Of a DNA stretch of 33,577 nucleotides, positions 21,667 through 31,081 are shown one piece after another. How positions within the stretch are numbered: the first letter of the stretch is position 1; every line of letters begins with the position of its first letter. A program made the position numbers and the translations under genes. This stretch comes from Candidatus Omnitrophota bacterium. GTDB taxonomy: Bacteria; Omnitrophota; Gorgyraeia; Zapsychrales; Zapsychraceae. Under the pieces are notes generated by a model. The model worked only from the letters and a program-made list of their open reading frames with translations. It made no database searches and was not told the origin of the DNA. The DNA lies in the NCBI GenBank assembly GCA_018812705.1, contig JAHJCZ010000125.1, positions 1 through 33,577 of the forward strand, read 5' to 3'.

Positions 21667-23982
21667 ATGATGAATTCAATTTACAAAAAAGCGAACAAGA
21701 CAACTTACGTAATATTTTATTTTATCCTGTTCTTATCCTTCCTTGGGATCATCCAAAGTAATTATAATAAAGCTCAAGATTCAGTAAAGTTGCCTTACAG
21801 CAAAATGTTCAACTTTAATAATGTTCAGTCATGGATGCAGATGAAAGCTGTTTGGGGCGGGCCAAGCAGGGTTATTACAAGGACATTTGCAAAGAACGGT
21901 TTCGAGTGGAATCTTCTCTCTAAAGAGAATTGGGCAGAATTTGAACTACAGACAATTATATTTGATTCGCATGAATGCGGATTGTTGTTTGATTATATAG
22001 ACGAAAGAAACTATTCAATTATAACTTATAGTAAATTTTCTGATAATTTAATAGTCGGGAGAATGATAAGAGGCGCACCTATAATGATAGGGATGATACC
22101 CATGCCGATAAAAGGCGGGGTTTGGATGCCAAGAATTAAAGTTAACAGTAAAGATATAAAACTGTATTTTGGCAGTCAGCTTTTAACAACATTCAAGATG
22201 CCTTTTAGGCCAAAAAGTTCAAAATTCGGGATCTTTATCAAAGAAGTTAAAGGTGAAAAGCGGCCGATCTTTGGCAACATTTCTGTAAAGGGCCGTACTG
22301 AGTCAGGTGATTATAAAGTTATTAGAAATATAACCGATAATGATAGAAATTACCCTCCAGTATTGATCCTGATTTACCTTTCATTTTTGGGTGCGGTTTT
22401 CAGTTTTGCAAAATTTGTCAGTATGATCATGAACTTTGAATTGGATGCGTTCAAAATAAGAAAAGGCCATTTTGAAGATTGGATATATAACTTTATTTTG
22501 ATCTTTGTCTCGGGTATCTTGTTCGTGCGGACAATTCAGGTATTTGGCGCATTGGACTACAAAAGCTTTAAGATCATTATGCTTTGGAAGAGCCTGGGCG
22601 TTTGCTTTGCCGGGTACATGATCTACATACTCTTAGCAAAATTATATTCAAAGAGAATAGGCGGATTTTCTACGCCGATGTATTTTTTGTTTTTTTCAAT
22701 CCTGATGTATTTTGTTACATTATTCAATTTGATGTATTTTAAGATCAATGATCAGTCATATCTTTTGATCGTTACAGTACTTTTGTTGATCCCTGTTGTG
22801 GTCAGTTTTTTCAAAAAACAAGATAATAAAATAGAAAGAAAAAGCTCTGGTGCTTGGTTCAATATCACAAATATTTCATTGTTAATTTGGTTCGTATATA
22901 TTGTAATGTACGGCATGGAGAATAATTTCTTTATCGGCAGGACGTTTTTTTCTGACGAAGGTAACCTGTGGGCAAATTCCGCACAGGACATGATAAATTT
23001 TGGTGTTCTTAAAGGGCATTTGGGCACCTACGGAGGGTTAGCCACTCAATCTTTCGGGACGCCATTTTTCAATGCTTTGCCGTCGCTGATTTTGGGTGCA
23101 AAGCTGCCAAGAGCAGTGTTCTTTATGCCGGCTGTTATTATCCCGATTTTGTGGCTGATGATATTTAATATCGTTAAAAAGAATAAGTGGGCTTTCTTGT
23201 TCTTGTTTTTAGCCATGGTAAGTTCTTTTGGAAAGATGGCATGGACCACGCATGTATTTTTTAGGGCTGTATTTTCTGATGCGCTCTTTGTGACATATTT
23301 ACTGCTGATGGTCATGGAGCTACGAAGAATGATAAACCGCAGTTCGATATCTGTTTACGAATTTCTTGGATTCAGTTTGATCGCCGGGCTTTATCCTAAT
23401 ATAAGATCGACAGGCGCTCTTTATGGCTTTGCTTTGTTCGTTGTATTGGCGGTATTTTATCTTAAGAAGAACAAAGTGAACGTAAAAACTGTTCTGCTTG
23501 CGGCTGTTGGTTTTACTTTGGTCAAGATGCCTTTTTCCGTGTGGAAGGTTTTTAGGGGCAGTCAAGAGCTTCAGTCTGTCTTGACAAAGGTTGGTTTGAG
23601 ATATTCCGAATTCAGTGTTGCCTGGTTGCAAAAGGTTGGCGCCCAATTTTGGTTTGACCATTCTATCAGCATATATTTTATGATAATAGCCGTCGTAATA
23701 ATCATGCTCACTTATAAAAGGAAGGACTACTCGTATGGATTTATGCCAGTATTTCTTTTTGCGACGGTAGTGATTTATTTTGCGCTAATACAAACACAGC
23801 AGTTCAATTGTGAAGGGTCGGTTGTTAGATACATGCTTCCTCCGATAATTGTTTCTTTTTATCTGGGAGCGATAGGATTTGATGTGATGGTTAAGAAAAT
23901 TCTTAGGAGCAAAATGCCAAAGCCGGTTAAATATTTAATAGTTTTGGTTCTGGCGGGAATTTTGTCTTTAAAAATTATTTAA
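21667..23982 (+). CDS. Large membrane protein: beta-sandwich domain plus GT-C-like membrane domain
   Basis: A 771-residue protein. A first membrane helix (about 13-31) is followed by a non-cytoplasmic domain (about 45-212) rich in short beta strands (AEFELQTIIFDSHECGLLFD, ISVKGR), resembling a LamG/concanavalin-type sandwich; this is a guess from pattern. From about 230 on there are a dozen or so hydrophobic segments. A loop after several of them carries FFSDEGNLWANSAQDM with D430-E431, the acidic pair typical of GT39-like (PMT/ArnT) GT-C glycosyltransferases, followed by LATQSFGTPFF. It is therefore likely a polyprenyl-phosphate-sugar-dependent transferase with a fused sugar-binding or structural domain. 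ATG codons at 21667 and 21670 are both possible; there is no Shine-Dalgarno. Tex follows 21 bp later on the same strand. Confidence 0.7.
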   Translation: MMNSIYKKANKTTYVIFYFILFLSFLGIIQSNYNKAQDSVKLPYSKMFNFNNVQSWMQMKAVWGGPSRVITRTFAKNGFEWNLLSKENWAEFELQTIIFDSHECGLLFDYIDERNYSIITYSKFSDNLIVGRMIRGAPIMIGMIPMPIKGGVWMPRIKVNSKDIKLYFGSQLLTTFKMPFRPKSSKFGIFIKEVKGEKRPIFGNISVKGRTESGDYKVIRNITDNDRNYPPVLILIYLSFLGAVFSFAKFVSMIMNFELDAFKIRKGHFEDWIYNFILIFVSGILFVRTIQVFGALDYKSFKIIMLWKSLGVCFAGYMIYILLAKLYSKRIGGFSTPMYFLFFSILMYFVTLFNLMYFKINDQSYLLIVTVLLLIPVVVSFFKKQDNKIERKSSGAWFNITNISLLIWFVYIVMYGMENNFFIGRTFFSDEGNLWANSAQDMINFGVLKGHLGTYGGLATQSFGTPFFNALPSLILGAKLPRAVFFMPAVIIPILWLMIFNIVKKNKWAFLFLFLAMVSSFGKMAWTTHVFFRAVFSDALFVTYLLLMVMELRRMINRSSISVYEFLGFSLIAGLYPNIRSTGALYGFALFVVLAVFYLKKNKVNVKTVLLAAVGFTLVKMPFSVWKVFRGSQELQSVLTKVGLRYSEFSVAWLQKVGAQFWFDHSISIYFMIIAVVIIMLTYKRKDYSYGFMPVFLFATVVIYFALIQTQQFNCEGSVVRYMLPPIIVSFYLGAIGFDVMVKKILRSKMPKPVKYLIVLVLAGILSLKII

Positions 23983-24003
23983 ACAATAGGGAGTAAGATC
24001 TTC

Positions 24004-26136
24004 ATGAGCAAAGACTACAGTGTGCAAATAGCAGAGGAATTAAAAATAGCGTCTTCAAAAGTCGCGTCAACGATCGAGCTTCTTGACGACGGATCAACGG
24101 TGCCTTTTATATCGCGTTATCGTAAAGAAGTGACCGGGAATTTAGATGAAGTAGAGATCACCAATATACGCGACCGTCTGACCCAGTTAAGGGAGCTTGA
24201 TAAGCGAAGAGCCGCGATCCTAGCTTCAATAAAGGAGCAAGGGAAGCTTACTAAAGAACTGGAAGCAAAGATAGTCGCTGCCAAGACAATGGCAGTGCTT
24301 GAGGATATTTATTTGCCGTACAAGCCAAAGAGAAGGACAAAGGCTACAGTGGCTAAAGAAAAAGGTTTAGAGCCTCTGGCAAAATTAATATTTGAACAAA
24401 AGGGAATTGATGTCGAGAAAGAAGCTGTCAAATATGTAGATGCAAAGCTGAAGGTTGATTCGACAGAAGCTGCGATCGCAGGGGCCAGGGATATTATCGC
24501 GGAGTGGATAAACGAGAACGCACAGGCGCGCGCGCAGTTAAGGCTATTGTTCCAGGACCAGGCAGTCATGCGGTCTAAAGTCGTGCGTAGTAAAGAGGTT
24601 GAAGGAAGCAAATTCAAAGACTATTTTGAATGGGAGGAGCTTGCAAAGAATGCGCCGTCTCACAGAATACTTGCAGTAAGAAGAGGCGAGAAAGAAACAT
24701 TCTTAATGGTCAGGATCCTGCCGCCTGAAGAGCCAGCTATCGAGATCTTAGAGACGATGTTCATTAAAGGGAAAGGCGAAGATTCAGGGCATGTCCAGAC
24801 AGCCCTTCATGATAGTTATAAGAGGCTGCTGTCACCATCTCTTGAGACTGAAATAAGATTAGAGATGAAGAAGCGTGCAGACAAGGATGCAATTGATATA
24901 TTCAAGAGTAACTTGAGGCAATTGCTTATGTCCTCGCCTTTGGGCCAGAAAAATGTCTTGGCTATCGATCCGGGCTTGCGAACAGGCTGTAAGGTAGTAT
25001 GCCTCGACAGGCAGGGAAAGCTTCTTAAAAATGAAACGATATATTTGATCATGTCTGAAAGCCAGAAGGAAGAGGCTGTCGATACAATAAAGAGCCTTTG
25101 TAAAAAGTATAATACAGAAGTTATCGCTATAGGCAATGGTACCGCAAGCAGAGAGACAGAGACATTTATTAAAAGCATAGGATTGCCCAAAGAAATAAGC
25201 GTTGTTATGGTCTCCGAAAGCGGGGCATCTATTTATTCAGCGTCCGACGTAGCGAGAGAAGAATTTCCTGATTATGATGTCACGGTCAGGGGCGCTGTTT
25301 CTATTGGAAGAAGATTGATGGACCCTCTTGCTGAACTTGTGAAGATCGATCCAAAGTCCATCGGTGTTGGACAGTACCAGCATGATGTTGATCAGTTTCT
25401 ATTAAAAGCAAGCCTTTCTGATACTGTTATCAGTTGCGTTAATCAGGTCGGGGTTGAAGTTAATACAGCTAGCAAGCAGCTTTTAATGTATGTTTCAGGA
25501 CTGGGGCCTAGCAGGGCTCAAGCTATAATTGATTTCAGGAATACAAATGGGCCGTTCAAGCTGCGAACTGAAATAAGCACAGTTTCCGGACTTGGGGCAA
25601 AGGCTTATGAGCAGGCAGCCGGATTTTTGAGGATCAATGACGGTGAAGATCCTCTTGATTCAAGCGCCGTGCATCCTGAAGCATATTTTATTGTTAATGC
25701 CATGGCTAAGGACCTGAATTGTACGGTAAAGGACCTCATCGTAAATGAGAACTATCATAAAAAAATAGACCTGAAAAAATATGTGACAGAATCGATCGGA
25801 TTGCCTACTCTTCAGGATATAAAAAGCGAGTTAGTTAAACCTGGACGTGATCCGCGCGAACCATTTCAAATATTCACTTTTAAGGAAGGTGTTGAAAGGA
25901 TCGAAGATCTAAGCCCGGGGATGAAGCTTCCCGGAGTTATAACGAACATTACGGCTTTTGGGGCCTTTGTAGATATCGGCGTTCATCACGATGGCTTGGT
26001 GCATATAAGCCAGCTTTCTGACAGATTTGTAAAGGACCCGCACGATCTGATCAAAGTTCATCAACAGGTTCAAGTTACGGTCCTGGAAGTCGATCGGGAT
26101 AGAAAAAGAATTGCTCTTACAATGAAAAAGATGTAA
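24004..26136 (+). CDS. tex: Transcription accessory protein Tex (S1 RNA-binding)
   Basis: A 710-residue cytoplasmic nucleic-acid-binding protein of the Tex/Spt6 family, implicated in transcription and RNA metabolism in other bacteria. Order: N-terminal helical region including the HTH with TVPFISRYRKEVTGNLDE (about 1-310), a YqgF/RNase H-like domain starting at VLAIDPGLRTGC (D322), the helix-hairpin-helix segment with LGPSRAQAIIDFR (about 490-560), and a C-terminal S1 domain (about 640-708) with GVITNITAFGAFVDIG and GLVHISQLSDRFV. Length is slightly short of typical members but all domains are present. The start has GGGAG nine bases upstream. The gene follows the membrane protein by 21 bp and may be read through from it, although the functions are unrelated. 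Confidence 0.96.
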   Translation: MSKDYSVQIAEELKIASSKVASTIELLDDGSTVPFISRYRKEVTGNLDEVEITNIRDRLTQLRELDKRRAAILASIKEQGKLTKELEAKIVAAKTMAVLEDIYLPYKPKRRTKATVAKEKGLEPLAKLIFEQKGIDVEKEAVKYVDAKLKVDSTEAAIAGARDIIAEWINENAQARAQLRLLFQDQAVMRSKVVRSKEVEGSKFKDYFEWEELAKNAPSHRILAVRRGEKETFLMVRILPPEEPAIEILETMFIKGKGEDSGHVQTALHDSYKRLLSPSLETEIRLEMKKRADKDAIDIFKSNLRQLLMSSPLGQKNVLAIDPGLRTGCKVVCLDRQGKLLKNETIYLIMSESQKEEAVDTIKSLCKKYNTEVIAIGNGTASRETETFIKSIGLPKEISVVMVSESGASIYSASDVAREEFPDYDVTVRGAVSIGRRLMDPLAELVKIDPKSIGVGQYQHDVDQFLLKASLSDTVISCVNQVGVEVNTASKQLLMYVSGLGPSRAQAIIDFRNTNGPFKLRTEISTVSGLGAKAYEQAAGFLRINDGEDPLDSSAVHPEAYFIVNAMAKDLNCTVKDLIVNENYHKKIDLKKYVTESIGLPTLQDIKSELVKPGRDPREPFQIFTFKEGVERIEDLSPGMKLPGVITNITAFGAFVDIGVHHDGLVHISQLSDRFVKDPHDLIKVHQQVQVTVLEVDRDRKRIALTMKKM

Positions 26137-26176
26137 AGCTTGCGGGCATATTAAAAGATGCGAATTAATATCTTAG

Positions 26177-27433
26177 ATGAAAACACGTAAAATCATAATA
26201 AGGTCTTTTATCACGTTGCTTTGCATATTTCTTGCATTAGAGATCATATTGCGTTTGTTCTTTGTTAAGCCGTCAAAACATTGTTATGGGGTGTTCAATA
26301 AGCTTGAATTGGCGCCTTGTAATATGAAGTATTATGATAAGAACGTTAAGGCTGCGGGAGATGTGATACAGATCGATCATGATATGTTGTTTGGGGTATC
26401 TGTTGATGGAATAGACATTACCATAGCTGATATTGTTGGTGCTTTTAAAGAGGATAGAAAGTGCGGATATGCTTATGAAAGAAATTTCACATCAGTTAAT
26501 AATTGGTGGCAATCCAATAATGTCGGAGCGCGGTATCGCAGAGATGTCTCTTCTGAAATACCGCAAGGTTACAAGCGAATTTTAGTCTTTGGCGAATCTT
26601 TTACACATTGTCGGGGTGTTCCTCAGGAAGAAACATGGCCGCATTTTATGGAGCAGGGCCTTGAGAGAACAGAGGTTTTGAATTTCGGCGTCAATGGATA
26701 CAGCATGACGCAGAGTTACCTGAGGTTCCAGCAGGTGATTTCCGAGATCGATTACGACACAGCTTTGTTCGTTTTTCTTCCCATGGATTTTGTCAGGGAG
26801 GTAAATATTGCGCGTTGCCTTCGAAAATGGATAGGATGCCGGCCTGTTCCACGTCATATATTACAAGATAATGAATTGGTCCTGATCGAGTCGCTATATC
26901 CGGATATGAATAGTTTTTATCAGGAAAATGATAAGCGTTTTAGCGATAGGTTCCGTAATTATTTAAACAAATATGACCGGTATTATTCGCATGAGAAATA
27001 TGAAGGTCGTAAGGTTCTTGGAAGATCGGTCCTGTATAAAGTGCTAGCTGCTATTTACTATGAAGGAAAAATAGCCCGGTTGAACTTGCGATTTATCGAT
27101 CCTGATTCCGAAGCATTTCAAATTATCAGCAAGCTATTTAATAAGGTCAATGATGAAGCAAAGATGAATGGGAAGGATTTTATTCTGACCTTTTTGCCTG
27201 ATAAGAATAATGTTCAGGATTACAAAAGTAATAAACGTTATAATCAGCAATGGAATAAAATGGTATCCGAAATGTGCGGTTCAGGCCTTAAATGTCTTGA
27301 TCTTATGACTGTGTTTAAAGACCTGCCGGAGACTTCATTTGATAGATCATATGATGGTACACATTTTGGCAAAAAAACAAACAAGATCATAGCTGATGAA
27401 ATAAAAAGATTCATTGAAAAGGCTCAACAGTAA
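26177..27433 (+). CDS. Membrane-anchored SGNH/GDSL-hydrolase-like protein
   Basis: A 418-residue protein with an N-terminal signal anchor (about residues 6-30) and a soluble domain outside the cytoplasm. The SGNH pattern is visible: block I is ILVFGESFTH with Ser141 in place of the GDS serine, block II-like NFGVNGYSMTQ supplies Gly and Asn, and the C-terminal block V is YDGTHFGKKTNKII with D393 and H396. Members are esterases, lipases or, in the AlgJ/AlgX-like branch, polysaccharide O-acetyltransferases; surrounding glycan genes make carbohydrate acyl modification attractive, but this is inference. No Shine-Dalgarno is visible before the ATG. It lies 40 bp after tex. No terminator is apparent behind it. 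Confidence 0.8.
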   Translation: MKTRKIIIRSFITLLCIFLALEIILRLFFVKPSKHCYGVFNKLELAPCNMKYYDKNVKAAGDVIQIDHDMLFGVSVDGIDITIADIVGAFKEDRKCGYAYERNFTSVNNWWQSNNVGARYRRDVSSEIPQGYKRILVFGESFTHCRGVPQEETWPHFMEQGLERTEVLNFGVNGYSMTQSYLRFQQVISEIDYDTALFVFLPMDFVREVNIARCLRKWIGCRPVPRHILQDNELVLIESLYPDMNSFYQENDKRFSDRFRNYLNKYDRYYSHEKYEGRKVLGRSVLYKVLAAIYYEGKIARLNLRFIDPDSEAFQIISKLFNKVNDEAKMNGKDFILTFLPDKNNVQDYKSNKRYNQQWNKMVSEMCGSGLKCLDLMTVFKDLPETSFDRSYDGTHFGKKTNKIIADEIKRFIEKAQQ

Positions 27434-27485
27434 TGGGTGTTATAATCTAAAGAGCGCTAAATCCAAATATTATAAGGTTATTCAA

Positions 27486-27514
27486 TTGACATTTATATTC
27501 GCAAACTGTAACAT
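27486..27514 (+). promoter_or_regulatory. Promoter of the mscS-dnaX-recR operon
   Basis: A perfect TTGACA (27486-27491), a 17-bp spacer and TAACAT (27509-27514). A second candidate, the extended -10 TGTTATAAT at 27438-27446, lies just after the preceding gene but lacks a -35. The Shine-Dalgarno AAGGTG precedes the ATG at 27575. Confidence 0.55.
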
Positions 27515-27574
27515 GAATTCGTAAATCATTTTCAAGAATTATCATAATCATCCACATTTTTAAGGTGTAACTAA

Positions 27575-28597
27575 ATGAAAAGTAAAAAAATAATTATAAT
27601 TTCAATGTTTGTTCTATTTGCCTTCACATTGGTTTCAGGCGTAGCTGATGCCTCTGCTGTAAGGCCAAGAAAGCAGGACATTGCTTCAAGTCAAAACATT
27701 GTAATTGAGCCTGATATGGTGAGAGAAGTGGTAGTTAACACTGTCGCCAGGCAGCAAGTTCCTGTTCAAAGGAAGGTTCTGCAAACAGCTTTCGTTATTA
27801 TTGTGGGTTATTTATTCATGTTCCTTTTGATCGGATTTGGCAATCGCAAGCTGACAAACATTAAGATCAGGCATATCTTCAGGAGAAATGTTGTTTATTC
27901 CGTGCACGGGTCGATATTTGTTTTGACTTTTTTTATCTGGATGCAAAGCTTGAATTCAATAACGATATTTCTTGGAGTTGCTTCTGCCGGCCTTGCTTTG
28001 GCTTTGCAGGAGGTAATACTTTGCGTCGCCGGCTGGGCACTAATAATGGTAAGGCATCCGTTCGAGGTCGGTGACCGTATTGAAATAAAAGGGATCAAGG
28101 GTGATATTATTGATATAAGATTATTCCAGACCTCATTGCTTGAGATCGGCAACTGGGTAGATGCTGACCAGAGCACTGGAAGAATAGTTAACGTGCCGAA
28201 CAGCTTTGTTTTTAAAGCTGAGAATTTTAATTATAGCCGTGGATTTGAGTTCATATGGAACGAGATACCTATTTTGGTCACGTTTGAAAGTGATTGGAAA
28301 AGAGCTAAAGAGATCATGATCCTGCATGTTGATAAACTTGCAGATGGTATGGAGACCAAGGTTCGAAGAAAAATTGATGCTATGAAGAACAGGTATATGA
28401 TCTATTATGAAACGATAACTCCTATTGTTTATGTAAATATCAAGGATAGCGGGGTTGAGCTGACAATAAGGTATTTAACAGAAGCAAAAAAGAGACGGTC
28501 AAGCCAGGATAAGCTGTGTCAGAGTATTTTAGAAGATTTTAATAAAGAGCCAAACGTTAATTTTGCATACCCAACCTATAGAATTATAAAGGATTAA
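27575..28597 (+). CDS. MscS-family mechanosensitive ion channel
   Basis: A 340-residue inner-membrane channel that would open under hypo-osmotic tension. An N-terminal hydrophobic segment (about 5-25, ending in a signal-like SGVADASA) precedes a short polar stretch, then membrane helices at about 70-88 and 110-128 and the pore helix region, GVASAGLALALQEVILCVAGWALI (here written in parts: GVASAGLALALQ then EVILCVAGWALI), around 134-157. The beta domain follows immediately with HPFEVGDRIEIKGIKGDI, the standard MscS junction, and a C-terminal cytoplasmic domain. It is close in size to E. coli MscS plus an extra N-terminal segment. dnaX starts four bases after its stop, so it is the first gene of the operon. 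Confidence 0.9.
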   Translation: MKSKKIIIISMFVLFAFTLVSGVADASAVRPRKQDIASSQNIVIEPDMVREVVVNTVARQQVPVQRKVLQTAFVIIVGYLFMFLLIGFGNRKLTNIKIRHIFRRNVVYSVHGSIFVLTFFIWMQSLNSITIFLGVASAGLALALQEVILCVAGWALIMVRHPFEVGDRIEIKGIKGDIIDIRLFQTSLLEIGNWVDADQSTGRIVNVPNSFVFKAENFNYSRGFEFIWNEIPILVTFESDWKRAKEIMILHVDKLADGMETKVRRKIDAMKNRYMIYYETITPIVYVNIKDSGVELTIRYLTEAKKRRSSQDKLCQSILEDFNKEPNVNFAYPTYRIIKD

Positions 28598-28601
28598 ATA
28601 G

Positions 28602-30287
28602 ATGACGTACTTAGTTTTAGCTAGAAAATTCAGGCCTCAGAATTTTGATGATGTTGTTGGGCAAGACCACATAACAGAGATCCTGAAAAAGGCAATTAAG
28701 GCAGACCGCATAGCGCATTCTTATCTTTTTTGCGGGCCGAGAGGGATCGGTAAGACCTCTTGTGCAAGGATACTGGCAAAAACTCTGAATTGTGAAAAAG
28801 GCCCTGCTGCTAAACCATGCGACAAGTGTTCAGCTTGCACCGAAATATTAAAAGGGAACAGCTTTGATGTCCTTGAGATCGACGGCGCTTCAAACAGGGG
28901 CATTGATGAGATAAGGGCTTTAAGGGAGAACGTCAAGTTCGCCCCAAGCTATGGAAGGTACAAAATATATATAGTCGATGAAGTTCATATGTTGACAACA
29001 GAGGCCTTTAATGCATTGTTAAAGACCTTAGAAGAGCCGCCACCTCATGTAAAATTTATTTTTGCTACGACTGAGCCGAACAAGGTTCCTGCTACGATAA
29101 TATCCAGGTGTCAAAGGTTTGATTTTAAAAGGATCCCTTCCAAAATAATTGTTGAAGCTCTTAATGAAATAGGCAAAAAAGAGGGCTTTAAAATATGTGA
29201 GGATGCTATGTATGCGATAGCAAAGGCATCGGGAGGCAGCTTGAGAGACGCTTTGAGCGTTCTGGACCAGATAAGCTCAATCAGCGACAAGAGCGTTAAA
29301 GTAGAGGACGTTTATTCAATGCTTGGTTTAGTTGAGTCTGAGCTATTGTTCGATATGGCAGATGCCCTTAGCAAGAATGATTGTGTCGCAGTCCTGAAAG
29401 TCCTGGATGAGATCATTGATAAAGGTAAGGACCTTAGGCAGTTGGTAAAAGACCTTCTTGAGCATTACAGGAATTTAATGATCATGAAGATCGGGGGTCA
29501 GGATCTGCAGAAACTGCTTGATTATTCCGGAAGTATAAAAAAAAGGATATTTGAGCAGTCAAAGAATTTTTCTTTGAAGGATATATTGAGGTCTATAGAT
29601 ATGTTCATAGAAACGCAGGAATCTGCTCGTATCACAGAATCAATAAGAATGTCAATTGAGGTGGCTTTTGCAAAATTAACATATAAAGAAGAAGCTGCTC
29701 GCCAAAAAAGTGGTAATGCTGAAGGCCAAGATGAAAAGGTCGAGCGAAAATTTTCACCTGCTAAGATAATAAGCAATAATAAAGGTTATGTTGATATTGA
29801 GGGAAGCAGGTCATCAAATGACGCAGATGATAGCATGGATGTTGCGTCAAAATCGAATAATGAGGCTGCGCCTGAGTTTGATGAAGAGGAAGAGGCCATT
29901 GACATTGAAGATGACCGGGACTTTAGCGGCGGCAACATTGATATTCGTAATATAGTCAGGATGTGGGATTCTCTTACTTATGCATTAAGCAGAAAAAAGA
30001 TGTCAGCAGCTACTTACATGCAGGAAGGGACGCCGCTGATATTTTCTAACAATACTTTAACTGTTGGATTTAGCGATAAGCATACATTTCATCGTGAATC
30101 TTTGGATACGAACGATAACATTGCTTTGGTCGAAGAAGTGTTTTCTGAGAAATTAAATTCCAAAATTATTATAAAATATGTGTCTTCTGATGATAAGATG
30201 AATGAAGAAAGAAAAGAGGACGAAGAAGTAAAGGCGGCGATAGATGTTTTTGAAGGAAAAATAGTCAGTCGCTGGCATCAGGAATAA
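28602..30287 (+). CDS. dnaX: DNA polymerase III subunit gamma/tau
   Basis: A 561-residue AAA+ clamp-loader subunit. Walker A is GPRGIGKT (45-52), the zinc knot has C64, C73, C76 and C79, Walker B is VDEVH (D126-E127), and the sensor motif SRC is at 168-170. Domains I-III end near residue 365. A charged, acidic linker (about 370-445) precedes a C-terminal domain starting near IDIRNIVRMWDSL, the position of the tau-specific region. Codons 464-466 (AGA AAA AAG) contain the heptamer A AAA AAG in the zero frame; a -1 shift there would end the protein 16 codons later. The Shine-Dalgarno AAGGA lies within the end of the mscS gene. recR follows three bases after the stop; a ybaB gene, often found between them, is missing. 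Confidence 0.97.
   Translation: MTYLVLARKFRPQNFDDVVGQDHITEILKKAIKADRIAHSYLFCGPRGIGKTSCARILAKTLNCEKGPAAKPCDKCSACTEILKGNSFDVLEIDGASNRGIDEIRALRENVKFAPSYGRYKIYIVDEVHMLTTEAFNALLKTLEEPPPHVKFIFATTEPNKVPATIISRCQRFDFKRIPSKIIVEALNEIGKKEGFKICEDAMYAIAKASGGSLRDALSVLDQISSISDKSVKVEDVYSMLGLVESELLFDMADALSKNDCVAVLKVLDEIIDKGKDLRQLVKDLLEHYRNLMIMKIGGQDLQKLLDYSGSIKKRIFEQSKNFSLKDILRSIDMFIETQESARITESIRMSIEVAFAKLTYKEEAARQKSGNAEGQDEKVERKFSPAKIISNNKGYVDIEGSRSSNDADDSMDVASKSNNEAAPEFDEEEEAIDIEDDRDFSGGNIDIRNIVRMWDSLTYALSRKKMSAATYMQEGTPLIFSNNTLTVGFSDKHTFHRESLDTNDNIALVEEVFSEKLNSKIIIKYVSSDDKMNEERKEDEEVKAAIDVFEGKIVSRWHQE
29993..29999 (+). promoter_or_regulatory. dnaX: Candidate -1 programmed frameshift site in dnaX
   Basis: A AAA AAG in the X XXY YYZ register, the same heptamer used by E. 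coli dnaX. The -1 frame continues for 16 codons to a TAA at 30047-30049, giving a product of about 482 residues that lacks most of the C-terminal domain. A strong stimulatory hairpin or upstream Shine-Dalgarno-like element is not obvious. Confidence 0.35.
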
Positions 30288-30290
30288 TAA

Positions 30291-30893
30291 ATGGGCTATC
30301 CAAAATTAATAGAAGAATTGATGGAAAGATTTACCAAGCTTCCGGGCGTTGGCAGGCGAAGCGCCGAGAGAATGGTTTTTTGGATATTAAATCATTCATA
30401 TGATGATGCCAAGGGATTGTCTGATTGCATAATGAAATTAAAAGAGGGGTTAAAGTTTTGCAGAATATGCAATAATCTTTGTGAAACTGAAGTATGCATG
30501 GTCTGCAGTGATACGTCTCGTGATAGCAGCATAGTATGCGTTGTAGAAGACCCAAAAGATCTTTTGGCTATTGAGCGCTCAGGTTCTTTCAGTGGTGTAT
30601 ATCATGTTTTACTTGGCAATATCTCTCCGACCGAAGGCAGGGGGCCAGACAATATCAGGATACAGCAGCTAGTAAACAGAGTGCATAGTGAAGATATAAA
30701 AGAAGTGGTTATTGCTACGGACCCGGACAGTGAAGGCGAGATGACTGCATTGTATCTTATTCGGCAATTAAAGCCGCTTGGCGTAAAAGTGAGTCGTATC
30801 GGTGTTGGTTTGCCAATGGGCAGCGCGGTTGAGTTTGCAGATATCTCTACTCTAAGCATGTCTTTAAGGTCAAGAAGAGAAGTTTTTGTATAA
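30291..30893 (+). CDS. recR: Recombination protein RecR
   Basis: A 200-residue RecF-pathway DNA-binding protein that helps RecA load at gaps. The N-terminal helix-hairpin-helix is in KLPGVGRRSAERM (16-28). The four-cysteine zinc finger uses C57, C60, C69 and C72 (CRIC...CMVC), with an extra C64. The Toprim domain begins at IVCVVEDPKDLLAIE and continues through TDPDSEGEMTALYL. Length matches the family. The start lies three bases after the dnaX stop, the usual operon partner. A strong terminator follows. Confidence 0.97.
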   Translation: MGYPKLIEELMERFTKLPGVGRRSAERMVFWILNHSYDDAKGLSDCIMKLKEGLKFCRICNNLCETEVCMVCSDTSRDSSIVCVVEDPKDLLAIERSGSFSGVYHVLLGNISPTEGRGPDNIRIQQLVNRVHSEDIKEVVIATDPDSEGEMTALYLIRQLKPLGVKVSRIGVGLPMGSAVEFADISTLSMSLRSRREVFV

Positions 30894-30912
30894 TTAGAAA
30901 ATATTTTAAAAG

Positions 30913-30951
30913 GCGCAAATTTTAATAATTATTAAGATTTGCGCTTTTTTT
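30913..30951 (+). terminator. recR: Intrinsic terminator after recR
   Basis: GCGCAAAT plus inner TTTAAT pair with ATTAAG plus ATTTGCGC (14 pairs, one G-U), loop AATT, then seven Ts (30945-30951). Flanking A and T runs could let it work from both sides. Confidence 0.9.
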
Positions 30952-31058
30952 ATGCAAATAAAAGTTACTTATTTTCACAATAAATAAAATTAATTTAAAA
31001 AGTGTAGATTGCGTAAAGGTATTAATGCCAAAAGGATAGGGCAGGGCAATGATGGTTA

Positions 31059-31076
31059 ACGTGAAAATATTCACAA
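31059..31076. promoter_or_regulatory. Rex operator upstream of rex
   Basis: ACGTGAAAATATTCACAA matches the known Rex site pattern TTGTGAA-N4-TTCACAA in all but the first two outer positions of the left half. It ends six bases before the rex -35, a placement consistent with autoregulation by the NADH/NAD+ ratio. Confidence 0.7.
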
Positions 31077-31081
31077 AACCA

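Noticed and set aside
28590-30295. Missing ybaB between dnaX and recR as a sign of deletion
   Set aside because: dnaX and recR are three bases apart with an intact reading frame on both sides; ybaB is simply elsewhere or absent, as in other genomes.
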